Source of the DNA: Ignavibacteriales bacterium
GTDB lineage: Bacteria; Bacteroidota; Ignavibacteria; Ignavibacteriales; Ignavibacteriaceae
DNA length: 64,000 bases
Direction of reading: 5' to 3'
Assembly: GCA_015709675.1 (NCBI GenBank)
Contig: CP054182.1
Location: forward strand, 124,001 to 188,000
The translations under genes and the position numbers were made by a program. Below, one piece after another: positions 52,428 to 59,751 of the stretch (the first letter of the stretch is position 1; every line of letters begins with the position of its first letter). Under the pieces are notes generated by a model. The model was not told where the DNA came from, did not search any database, and worked only from the letters and a program-made list of their open reading frames with translations.

Positions 52428-53317
52428 ACTTTCACCGCTTCCTTATAAACAGAAAAAATTGCTTTTTTTGTTTTCACCGTTTCGCCGTCACACTCAACCG
52501 TAAACTCCTGTTCTGCTGATACCGCAAGTTTCTCCGCCGAAAATGATGAGGTTTTTGCAATCCTCCGGAATTTCCCTCTCACAAGAGCATTCATCAGTGA
52601 CGGGATTTCTCTTTTGTTCATGTCCCCGGCAAGGTACACCCGCAGTAGCCCGTCGTTATATACAGCTTCATCATCATACCGGAAACTGCCGGAGAAATGA
52701 GGATTCTTCACTATGCCTAAATTAGTTACGTTACAGTGCAGTTTGCTCTCTTTCCGGTGCAGGCACACGGGAATATTTCTGTATCCGGCAATCGTTTCAG
52801 CCGCAGCCAGCAGTATGGCGGAACCTGTATGAACTTTCTTCAGTATTGTAAGCAGCGCATCAGGATGATTAAACCGGTAGTTTGCCTCTGCTGTTATTCC
52901 TATGCTTGCGTTTATCATAAAATACCGTCGGCCGTTATCATAATCCAGAGAACAGATATCACGGAGTACGGCGCGTTCGAAGTCCAGTGCGACCGGAATG
53001 CCGCATATCATCATTGATATCGGCTTATGGAAATCATTGCTTGAGCCGAGACCTATGGCGCCGATCGTATAACCGGAAAGCATGCCGGGTGATATATACA
53101 ACAGCAGAGTGTTCAGCAGAAGGTTCACAGTTCCGTCTCCCCCTGCTGCAATAAAGCGGGTCTCACCTCTCTGTATGCGCAGTTTCATCTGCATTCTCCA
53201 TTCATGATTTTTAATTGAGATCACAGACGCCTCACGTATATCAGGTGCTCCCTTTATTGCATCCCACTTAGCAGCACCCCTCCCCTGCTGAGCATCCGGA
53301 TTAAGTAAAATAACCAT
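52418..53317 (-). CDS. Diacylglycerol/sphingoid-base kinase-like (DAGK catalytic domain)
   Basis: A 299-residue protein with the DAGK signature FIAAGGDGTVNLLLNTLL (GGDGT, about residue 60) and the downstream Gly-rich GAIGLGSSNDFHKP motif. DAGK-family members phosphorylate diacylglycerol, ceramide or sphingoid bases (LCB5). The substrate cannot be read from sequence. It lies 8 nt behind the UbiA gene and overlaps the ThiL-like gene by 10 nt, so coordinated translation is likely. Confidence 0.85.
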   Translation of the reverse strand: MVILLNPDAQQGRGAAKWDAIKGAPDIREASVISIKNHEWRMQMKLRIQRGETRFIAAGGDGTVNLLLNTLLLYISPGMLSGYTIGAIGLGSSNDFHKPISMMICGIPVALDFERAVLRDICSLDYDNGRRYFMINASIGITAEANYRFNHPDALLTILKKVHTGSAILLAAAETIAGYRNIPVCLHRKESKLHCNVTNLGIVKNPHFSGSFRYDDEAVYNDGLLRVYLAGDMNKREIPSLMNALVRGKFRRIAKTSSFSAEKLAVSAEQEFTVECDGETVKTKKAIFSVYKEAVKVCR

Positions 53318-53325
53318 GGCCTCGT

Positions 53326-54312
53326 CTATATCTGGCTTTCAGAAGGCCGGAGTTTCAGCACGGCAATAAATAGAAAATAATATCCCGCAAGAAACAGCCA
53401 CCATTCCGGTCTTTGTAAGAGAGAAACAGCCGAGAGACAAAGTATATATCCATGCACTATCAGGGCAATCGGTTTGTGGGCACTATCATCCGTCCGCACC
53501 CTGTGGAGCAATACCTGTGCCGTTACTGTCACTGCAAGTGATAACATAAGGAATACCATTGCCGGGAGAACCATGCTGAGTTCTTTCCCTGCTCGCAGTT
53601 CTTTAATCAGCAATGATGCAGCCGGCAGAATCATCCCGAGTGCAAAGAGGTCACTGAAATACGCTGAAATTTTTCTTCCAAATTTGACCGGCAGCGTGAA
53701 GTATCCGGTCTGGCGGTCTGCTTCAATATCCTTAAAATAACCGCCCAGCACAAAATTAGCATACCCTGAAAAAACTAAAATCACCGCCGGTAAAAGCATC
53801 AGATGCGCACCCGTTGATTCAGCAGGACTGGTTATATATCCCATCAGAAAAAGAACTGCAACTATCCATGCATTATAAAACGGACCAGCCCAGTATCTTT
53901 TTTTAAACCAGGTATACGTCAGAAGTCCGAGAGCAGAAAGCCCGCCGAGGGCAATATTCCAAACTGAATAATGAGCGAAAATTGCAACGCAGATTAGTAA
54001 ACCAGCCATACTGACAAATAGGACATCTCTGACAGAAATCAGTCCCTGAACCAGAGGCCGGTAAGGGGAGGAGATTACATCGGTATCCGTCTGAAAGCAG
54101 TCCGTAAGCGCCTGCCCAAAACCGTAGGAAAGGAACGAAGCAAGTCCGACGAGTAAAAATCGGGTAAAATCACTCCCTGCTGAAAAAGCCAGTCCGGCAA
54201 GTCCGGTAATACCTGAGACAAAGAGCAGATACGGCCTCATGGTGACCGCAAATGCTTTCATAAATCCGATGGAAAACAGGGGATAAGGTTTGATGATAAG
54301 TTCGTTGTGCAT
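53326..54312 (-). CDS. UbiA-family prenyltransferase
   Basis: A 328-residue protein with about eight to nine membrane helices. The first Asp-rich motif appears as TDCFQTDTDVISSPYRP (in place of the usual NDxxDxxxD) and the second as FKDIEADRQTGYFTLP, so Mg-prenyl-pyrophosphate binding is plausible. UbiA-type enzymes prenylate aromatics, heme or glycerol lipids. It is the first gene of the operon with the lipid kinase and ThiL-like genes; no quinone or heme O neighbours. Confidence 0.8.
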   Translation of the reverse strand: MHNELIIKPYPLFSIGFMKAFAVTMRPYLLFVSGITGLAGLAFSAGSDFTRFLLVGLASFLSYGFGQALTDCFQTDTDVISSPYRPLVQGLISVRDVLFVSMAGLLICVAIFAHYSVWNIALGGLSALGLLTYTWFKKRYWAGPFYNAWIVAVLFLMGYITSPAESTGAHLMLLPAVILVFSGYANFVLGGYFKDIEADRQTGYFTLPVKFGRKISAYFSDLFALGMILPAASLLIKELRAGKELSMVLPAMVFLMLSLAVTVTAQVLLHRVRTDDSAHKPIALIVHGYILCLSAVSLLQRPEWWLFLAGYYFLFIAVLKLRPSESQI

Positions 54313-54348
54313 GGCCAGGCCTCATATAAATTGAACTGTCTGTTGGTT

Positions 54349-54401
54349 CAAAATTACCCGGACTATAATCCTGCTATGTCACAGTAATGTAAAAATGTTG
54401 T
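54349..54401 (-). promoter_or_regulatory. Promoter with shared 25-bp motif ahead of the UbiA operon
   Basis: TAATTTTG (54349-54356, perfect -7 match) is preceded at exactly 20 nt by a 25-bp motif (54377-54401), ACAACA followed by TTTTTACATTACTGTGACA. It equals the motif ahead of the SPT-like gene at 22 of 25 positions, and both end about 64 nt before the ATG. Confidence 0.75.
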
Positions 54402-54493
54402 AAAACTAATGTCGTGCCCGGGGAAGACTCCTTCCAAGAAAATACGCAGGAGCCAGAGGTTCACCAATTGGTGGTTTAGGAGTTGATAACAAT

Positions 54494-54529
54494 TTCAATA
54501 GCTCCCGGTTTTAACCGGGAGCTATTGAA
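54494..54529. repeat. 36-bp palindrome, 17-bp perfect arms
   Basis: TTCAATAGCTCCCGGTT (54494-54510) and AACCGGGAGCTATTGAA (54513-54529) are perfect complements around TT. A partial copy of the right arm (taaaccggaaactattgaac, 54572-54591) follows. An A-run comes after the palindrome, so a terminator for a minus-strand transcript is possible, but no gene ends here; a small REP/MITE-like element is the other reading. The rest of 54402-54640 shows nothing else. Confidence 0.8.
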
Positions 54530-54639
54530 TACAAAAAAAATAATTATGAAAAAGCGGATGAGGCAGAGATTAAACCGGAAACTATTGAACAAAACAGAGA
54601 GCCATTATGCCCGCCGAACCTTGTGTAAAGGAGCTAAGC

Positions 54640-54826
54640 CGCAAAGGTTTCCCGCAGATTTCGCAGATTAACGCAGAAACCACTACTAATTAATCCATCC
54701 CAATTACTAATTACTTCCTGTATATTCTTCATTGTTCATTGTTCATTGTTCATTGTACATCGTTCATTGTACATTGTAGATTGATTCTCCCTATTACTAA
54801 TTACTAATACCTAACTACTAATTCCT
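54640..54826. repeat. Mixed CGCAGATT, TTCATTGT and ATTACTAAT repeats
   Basis: The string cccgcagatttcgcagattaacgcagaa (54650-54680), then eight short ATTGTTCATTGTACATT-type units, then ATTACTAATTACTAATACCTAACTACTAATTCC. The last element runs into the 3' end of the AlkD gene. Confidence 0.85.
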
Positions 54827-55484
54827 TCTCCGCGTCTTTTGCAATCCATGATGCAGTTTTGTTGTTGAGTGTATATAACCTACCGCAGGATTCAAGCGCC
54901 TTCAGCCGGAGCGTTTCATTCCTCTTCCCGATTGAGCGCAGAGCCCAATTGACCGCTTTCTTTACAAAATTTCGGTTGTCTGTGGCTGCTATATATATCT
55001 CTTCAAAGAAAGGGAAATACGTTTCATCCGGCAGTTTGTGCCGCTTGAGCGCAAGCGATGCCATCAGTGCAAATCCCGCACGGCGGACATATTCTTCATC
55101 TCTGCGTGCCCATTTCATTGCCTTATCAAATGCATAGGGCGTGCGGTCAAAAAGCATCATGCAGCTTGCATCGCATATATCCCACGAGTCAAAATCCTTT
55201 ACCCTTCTTTCCATTTCTTCCGGAGTAATCTTTTTGGGATCATCAACCAGTGCGGAAAGAATCCGCGCTTCATGGATTTCGCTGTCCCACAGAATTGCAG
55301 CAAGCTCCGGATTTTTTTTATAAACTTTGGCTATTTCTCTCAGTTCCGGTGCTTTTATCCCCAGACAGTTTTTAACGGAAATACCATACCGCGCCATCCC
55401 CTCAAGCCGGCTGGGATCGGCTTTTGCTTTCATTAAAGCAATTACTTCATGAAAAGTCTTTTCTGAACTGGTCATTCTGAGCAC
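54804..55484 (-). CDS. AlkD-type DNA glycosylase (alkylation repair)
   Basis: A 226-residue HEAT-repeat protein, family DNA alkylation repair (AlkD): KNCLGIKAPELREIAKVYKKNPELA, VKDFDSWDICDASCMM (WD pair in the active site), KKAVNWALRSIGKRN. AlkD removes positively charged alkylated bases. Met4 (55475) is a possible start. The last six residues, ELVVRY, and the TAG stop are encoded inside an attactaat-type repeat, so the C-terminus has been modified by it. Confidence 0.9.
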   Translation of the reverse strand: MLRMTSSEKTFHEVIALMKAKADPSRLEGMARYGISVKNCLGIKAPELREIAKVYKKNPELAAILWDSEIHEARILSALVDDPKKITPEEMERRVKDFDSWDICDASCMMLFDRTPYAFDKAMKWARRDEEYVRRAGFALMASLALKRHKLPDETYFPFFEEIYIAATDNRNFVKKAVNWALRSIGKRNETLRLKALESCGRLYTLNNKTASWIAKDAEKELVVRY

Positions 55485-55521
55485 TCAAAACAGCAAGAAA
55501 AGGATATTAAGCTTATTAACC

Positions 55522-55574
55522 ATTTCACAATTCATACTTCATAATTCATAATTCATAATTCATAATTCATACTT
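55522..55574. repeat. Tandem TTCATAATTCATAATT repeat
   Basis: Five copies of ataattcat and two acttcat variants. On the minus strand it encodes the last residues (MNYEL) and the TGA stop of the RidA-type gene. Confidence 0.85.
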
Positions 55575-55957
55575 CCAATGTATGCTGTTACTTCTATTTC
55601 GATAAGCATATCCGGATCAATCAGTCCTTTTACTTCCACCATGGTGCTTGCAGGTTTGCAGTCTTTAAAATATTCTGCGTGAGCTCTGCCATAATCTGCC
55701 CACCTGGATATATCAGTAACAAACATCCTCGTTCTTACCACATCACTCATATCCGCCCCCGCCTGTTTAAGGGCTTTTTCAATTTTTGCCAGGATAAACA
55801 GGGTCTGATTAAACGCATCACCGTGATAAAGGACAATGCCGTCCTCAGTTGCTGTTGTTCCCGCCACTTCAATCCAGTCCCCCGCCTTAACCGCCCGGCA
55901 ATAACCGAACATTTCTTCCCACGGCGCCCCCGAGGTAAACCGCTGAATTCGGGTCAT
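55553..55957 (-). CDS. RidA-family protein
   Basis: A 134-residue protein of the Rid/YjgF family: GYCRAVKAGDWIEVAGTTATEDG, LAKIEKALKQAGADMSDVVRTRMFVTD with the functionally important Arg, and STMVEVKGLIDPDMLIEIE. Members deaminate reactive enamines/imines or have related roles. Its five last residues MNYEL and the stop codon come from the repeat at 55522-55574, so the original end is unclear, but the conserved core is intact. Confidence 0.9.
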   Translation of the reverse strand: MTRIQRFTSGAPWEEMFGYCRAVKAGDWIEVAGTTATEDGIVLYHGDAFNQTLFILAKIEKALKQAGADMSDVVRTRMFVTDISRWADYGRAHAEYFKDCKPASTMVEVKGLIDPDMLIEIEVTAYIGSMNYEL

Positions 55958-56108
55958 ATCGCTGCCTCTTCGCTAAACTATATTTAGTCTGAATAAGATG
56001 TATATGATTTCCGGTGCAGATTTGAACCGGATATCGTAATTTACTGTTTTGATTATTGTAATTCTGTGATTTAAACGTTATAAAGAAAATAGTTAACAGG
56101 AGATCTCT

Positions 56109-56627
56109 ATGCTCAATGCAAAACTGGAAAAAGCTCTAAACAAACAGATCAATGAAGAGTTCTATTCATCATATCTTTATCTCTCCATGTCCGCATGGTT
56201 CGAAAGCAAAAGCCTGCTCGGATTCGCCAACTGGATGAAACTGCAGTCAAAAGAAGAATATCAGCACGCTGAAAAATTCTATAACTACGTTTTCACTAAA
56301 GGCGGAACCGTAACCCTCGCCCCAATCGGCCAGCCAAAAACCGAATGGAAGAGCGTTCTGGATGCTTTCCAAAACACTCTCGAACACGAGCAGCATATTA
56401 CAAAATGCATCAACGACCTTGTGGATTTGGCTCTTGCCGAAAAAGATCATGCTACCGGCGCCTTCCTGCAATGGTTCGTTAATGAGCAGGTTGAAGAAGA
56501 AGCCAACGCAACCAAAATCCTTGATGACCTGAAGATGATCGGCGATAACAGCTACGGTATCTTTATGCTCGACCGTGAAATGGGTCAGCGCAAGCCGGAA
56601 GCTGAACCGGAAGCCGGCAAAGAATAA
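56109..56627 (+). CDS. ftnA: Non-heme ferritin
   Basis: A 172-residue four-helix ferritin. Di-iron site ligands are visible: Glu17 region (KQINEEFYSSYLYLS), EEYQHAEKF with Glu and His, Glu in TLEHEQHITK, and Gln in QWFVNEQVEEE. It stores iron and detoxifies peroxide. It is monocistronic and divergent from RidA, with repeat DNA behind it. A -7-like TAATTCTG lies upstream with one mismatch. Confidence 0.95.
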   Translation: MLNAKLEKALNKQINEEFYSSYLYLSMSAWFESKSLLGFANWMKLQSKEEYQHAEKFYNYVFTKGGTVTLAPIGQPKTEWKSVLDAFQNTLEHEQHITKCINDLVDLALAEKDHATGAFLQWFVNEQVEEEANATKILDDLKMIGDNSYGIFMLDREMGQRKPEAEPEAGKE

Positions 56628-56639
56628 CTCTTATTTTAA

Positions 56640-56765
56640 TCAGTAATGAGTAAGTCGTAATTAGCAATAATTACACTTACTCATTTTTTATTTGTTTTTA
56701 TTGGTGCAATTCGTGGTTTTACCTTCTCTGTAATCCGCATAATCTGTTTAATCCGCGATCTGAAT
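56640..56765. repeat. AATTAGCAATAATTAC and AATCCGC repeats behind ferritin
   Basis: The segment attagcaataattacacttactcatt and ggtgcaattcgtgg ... aatccgcataatctgtttaatccgcgatctg contain loose copies of the attactaat, AATTCGTG and AATCCGC families. Weak compared with the other sites. Confidence 0.45.
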
Positions 56766-56815
56766 CTTTCCCCCTCTCTCCTGCATCACACCCTAATAAA
56801 TTTAAGGAAAAACAC

Positions 56816-57253
56816 ATGGAAGAAGTACATTATTATCAGACATCGGTAACCTGGAAGCAGGACCGTATAGGCCAGATTGACGCCCCGGTAATGCCCCCGG
56901 TTGAAGTTGCCACCCCGCCTGAATTCCCAAAAGGCGTGCCCAATATCTGGTCACCGGAGCATCTTTTTGTGGCCTCTGCCAATGTCTGCCTCATGACCAC
57001 ATTTCTCTCGATAGCTGAAAACTCAAAATTTGAATTCATCTCCTATAATTCGAATGCCACCGGAAAACTCGAGAAGGTTGACCGCGCGTTTATGATTTCA
57101 GAAATCACCCTGGAGCCCGAAATTCTGGTTGACTCACAGGATAAAGTAGAAAAAGCAGAGCGCCTTATTCACAAATCTGAGCAGCATTGCTTAATTTCGA
57201 ACTCTATGAAAACAAAAATTAACCTGAACCCAAAAATCATTGTAAAGGGATAA
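56816..57253 (+). CDS. OsmC-family protein
   Basis: A 145-residue OsmC/Ohr-type protein. The two reactive cysteines are in LFVASANVCLMTTFLS and SEQHCLISNSMK, the standard spacing for peroxide-reducing thiols. AAGGA precedes the ATG at 6 nt. It reduces organic hydroperoxides in the cytoplasm. It heads a set of three small genes (OsmC, zinc ribbon, rhodanese). Confidence 0.88.
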   Translation: MEEVHYYQTSVTWKQDRIGQIDAPVMPPVEVATPPEFPKGVPNIWSPEHLFVASANVCLMTTFLSIAENSKFEFISYNSNATGKLEKVDRAFMISEITLEPEILVDSQDKVEKAERLIHKSEQHCLISNSMKTKINLNPKIIVKG

Positions 57254-57261
57254 CGATTCCT

Positions 57262-57501
57262 ATGCCGATGTACGAATATAAATGCAGCGACTGCTCAGCC
57301 AAATTTGAGCAGTTTCAGAAATCACTTACATCCTCTGAAACCGTGGAGTGCCCGCAGTGTAAATCAGAAAAAGTTACTAAATTGTTTTCTGCTTTTGCTT
57401 CTGTCGGAACCTCATCCGGTTCATTTGCGTCAGATTATTCAGACTCCTGCTCAACTTCCGGCGGGGGATGCTGCGGAGGCGGAAGTTGTTCAGTAAATTA
57501 G
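57262..57501 (+). CDS. FmdB-type zinc-ribbon protein
   Basis: A 79-residue protein with the zinc ribbon MYEYKCSDC ... VECPQCKSEKVTKLF of the FmdB family, and a C-terminal Ser/Gly/Cys-rich tail (SGGGCCGGGSCSVN). It is regulatory in other bacteria, but the role here is unknown. It lies 8 nt after the OsmC gene. Confidence 0.88.
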   Translation: MPMYEYKCSDCSAKFEQFQKSLTSSETVECPQCKSEKVTKLFSAFASVGTSSGSFASDYSDSCSTSGGGCCGGGSCSVN

Positions 57502-57521
57502 AAACTATCAAAAAAGGGCTT

Positions 57522-57908
57522 ATGAAGAATCAGAAGTTTTTATTCACTTTTATTATCGTTGCTGCCGTATCAGTCTTTTTCTTTGCGCAGTCTAAACCGG
57601 AGAAAAATATGAGTGTTGAAGAGCTAAAACAGGCAATGAAAACCGATAAAAATCTCCTTATCCTTGATGTTAGGACACCCGGAGAACTGACCGGAAATCT
57701 CGGCCAGATTGACGGTGTGGTAAACATTCCTGTTCAGGAACTCGAAACACGGGTGAAGGAACTGGATAAATACAAAGGAAAGAAAATCGCGGTTATCTGC
57801 CGTTCAGGCAACCGGTCAGTACCGGCTACCAACATCCTGCTAAAGAACGGACACGAAGCATATAATGTTCCTGGCGGAATGATTGCCTGGCGTAACGCGG
57901 GCTTCTGA
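57522..57908 (+). CDS. Exported rhodanese-domain protein
   Basis: I start at 57522 (MKNQKFLFTFIIVAAVSVFFFAQS, a signal or anchor); the reading frame extends 18 codons upstream into the FmdB gene. The rhodanese domain has LILDVRTPGELTG and the active-site loop ICRSGNRS with a catalytic Cys. It transfers sulfane sulfur, outside or at the membrane. It is the last gene of the OsmC set, with sulfur/redox chemistry as the common theme. Confidence 0.9.
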   Translation: MKNQKFLFTFIIVAAVSVFFFAQSKPEKNMSVEELKQAMKTDKNLLILDVRTPGELTGNLGQIDGVVNIPVQELETRVKELDKYKGKKIAVICRSGNRSVPATNILLKNGHEAYNVPGGMIAWRNAGF

Positions 57909-58226
57909 TCCCCTATTCCAAATATTCGTTCATATCCGGTATTGCACGTTGAGTTCAGTACCGGATTTTTTTTGCCCTCCCTGTAAGTAATTTCTTTCCC
58001 TGTAGCAAAACGGTCTTTTCAGTAATGCTTCATGAGTTCATTCACGCGGATCGCTTGTTTCCCAATTACAAAAAAAAGCCCCGGCCGGGGAGAGCACGGG
58101 GCTGTCTACACTAAGGTTCACAGGCCAGGGGAGAAACCTGCAAACGAGACTTTTAAAATTAAAACATTTTTCAGATATGTCAAACCCGCACCGAAAATTT
58201 ATCGTCCGCCTCCATTGATTATTATT
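57909..58226. other. Gap between converging rhodanese and SbtB genes
   Basis: 318 bp; apart from the terminator at 58077-58103, I see no gene, repeat or other signal. Confidence 0.45.
58077..58103 (-). terminator. Intrinsic terminator of the sbtAB operon
   Basis: Stem AGCCCCG / CGGGGCT with a 13-nt loop that is itself G/C-rich. The preceding A-run (58070-58077) gives a U-tract on the minus strand, about 120 nt past the SbtB stop codon. Confidence 0.8.
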
Positions 58227-58529
58227 TCAGTGCTTTAGCCACAGAGCGTCAGTTACCATGCAAACTCCGCCGTATCTCTTCAGGATAGGTCTGATAGCTT
58301 CCTCAAGTTCATGCTCCCTTCCCGGCTCAGTTGTAGTGATAATCAGGACATTTTTTGAAATTCCTGATAAATCATCCCCCGACTGTGACCCTCTGTCTCC
58401 GCTGCCGGTGACATCCGGAATCACTGAGTATCCGGTTATATTCCTCTCCCTGAATGACCGCATCAGCTCTTTAAGCGCGGCATCGGGTGTTATTATTTCA
58501 AAGCGTTTTACCTTTTGCATAGAGGTCAT
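58227..58529 (-). CDS. sbtB: PII-like regulator (SbtB type)
   Basis: A 100-residue PII-fold protein: KRFEIITPDAALKELMRSFRERNITGYSVI at the start, a short T-loop (GSGDRGSQSGDDLSG), and VLIITTTEPGREHELEEAIRPILKRYGGVCMVTDALWL. The usual uridylylation Tyr is absent, and it has no C-terminal CGPEGC extension. In cyanobacteria SbtB binds adenine nucleotides and inhibits SbtA. Its start overlaps the SbtA gene by 4 nt; Met4 is another possible start. Confidence 0.82.
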   Translation of the reverse strand: MTSMQKVKRFEIITPDAALKELMRSFRERNITGYSVIPDVTGSGDRGSQSGDDLSGISKNVLIITTTEPGREHELEEAIRPILKRYGGVCMVTDALWLKH

Positions 58530-59491
58530 CCTGTTATGAGTGTTACAAGATACAGATAGAGCGGAATTCCTGCAATCACATTAAAAGGAAAGGTGATTGC
58601 CAGTGCCATTGTTACGTAAATACCGGGATTGGCATCAGGCAGCGCCAGCCGCATCGCAGCAGGAACGGCTATGTACGATGCACCGGCACAAAGAACCGTA
58701 AATAAAAACGCATCTCCCGTGCTAAGATTCAGGAACCAGGAAACTCCCAGTCCGGGTATTGCCTGCACCAGCGGGACAATCAGAGCGAAGAGAACAACAG
58801 TCAGATTAATCGTATTGCTTCCTTTAATCCTTGCCGCGCTCACCAGCCCCATATCCAGCAGGAAGAGACACAGAATGCCCTTAAATAAATACTGCACAAA
58901 CGGAGCGAGATCAGCTTCACCCGAAGAGCCGGTTACCATCCCTATGACCAGACTGCCTGTAAGCACCAGAACCGATCCGTTAAACACTGCCTCCCGGATT
59001 AGCTCCTTTAGCGGAAGTCCGCCTGACTCGCTGTTGTTCCTTCTGCTCATGACGATACCGGAGATGATCGCGGGCGACTCCATAACTGCCAGGGCTGCCA
59101 CCAGATACCCTGCGTATGGAATCTGCAGTTTCTGAAGGAGTGATACAGCGGTAATAAAAGTAACCGCACTTACTGAGCCGTAGGAAGCAGCTATAGCAGC
59201 TGAATCAGATTTCCCGAAATACCTGCTTAATACCGGATAAAGCAGAACCGGAAAGATAAAGGAAAGCAGGAGCGAGAATACAAGAACCCAGATGAGCTGT
59301 TCGTTTATGCCGGTTTTGCTCAGCTCCGTCCCCCCCTTAAAACCGATCGCCATCAGGAGGTAAAGTGAAAAGAATTTCGGAAGCGGCTGAGGTATGGAGA
59401 GGTCCGAGCCTACCCAGACTGCGAACATACCCAGAAAGAAAAAGAGTACAGGAGCGTTTAGTAAATTAGACGAAATAATTCCGGCATCCAT
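58526..59491 (-). CDS. sbtA: Sodium-dependent bicarbonate transporter family (SbtA)
   Basis: A 321-residue protein with about ten membrane helices in two inverted halves, each ending in a Gly-rich helix (FFLGMFAVWVGSDLSIPQPLPKFFSLYLLMAIGFKGG, and GLSWFLNLSTGDAFLFTVLCAGASYIAVPAAMRLALPDANPG). Motifs LLDMGLVSAARI and SYGSVSAVTFITA are typical of SbtA. It imports bicarbonate with sodium. The operon with the PII-like regulator is the standard SbtA/SbtB arrangement. Confidence 0.85.
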   Translation of the reverse strand: MDAGIISSNLLNAPVLFFFLGMFAVWVGSDLSIPQPLPKFFSLYLLMAIGFKGGTELSKTGINEQLIWVLVFSLLLSFIFPVLLYPVLSRYFGKSDSAAIAASYGSVSAVTFITAVSLLQKLQIPYAGYLVAALAVMESPAIISGIVMSRRNNSESGGLPLKELIREAVFNGSVLVLTGSLVIGMVTGSSGEADLAPFVQYLFKGILCLFLLDMGLVSAARIKGSNTINLTVVLFALIVPLVQAIPGLGVSWFLNLSTGDAFLFTVLCAGASYIAVPAAMRLALPDANPGIYVTMALAITFPFNVIAGIPLYLYLVTLITG

Positions 59492-59534
59492 CAGCTAATC
59501 TCATGTGGGTTAAGAAAATGACACATTATTGCTC

Positions 59535-59542
59535 CAAAAATA
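59535..59542 (-). promoter_or_regulatory. -7 element of the sbtAB operon
   Basis: On the minus strand TATTTTTG matches TAnnTTTG exactly, 43 nt before the ATG; no TTG at the expected -33 distance. The remaining region up to the cytochrome gene (59543-59701) shows nothing else. Confidence 0.5.
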
Positions 59543-59701
59543 CAAAACAGTCCCTCATTTCCTGATTTTGGAAACATGGAATTCCCTTTTTTGAGTTTTA
59601 GGAGGGGTTTTTCCTGAATCTGAAAAACCTTCCGTCTCCTTTTCCCAAGAAAATGTGCGCTTTTCGTCTGAAAAATTGGGGTTATCCCCTTTTTAATGCC
59701 C

Positions 59702-59718
59702 TTGGCATGTAATTTGTA
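59702..59718 (+). promoter_or_regulatory. Possible sigma-54 promoter of the cytochrome gene
   Basis: TTGGCATGTAATTTGTA fits the YTGGCACGrNNNTTGCW consensus at 14 of 17 positions, with GG and the -12 G at the correct 10-bp distance. It lies about 33 nt before the ATG. No TAnnTTTG element is found instead. No enhancer-binding regulator gene is nearby. Confidence 0.4.
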
Positions 59719-59751
59719 TAATATAAGCAGACTTAAAACCGGACAAGAAAC

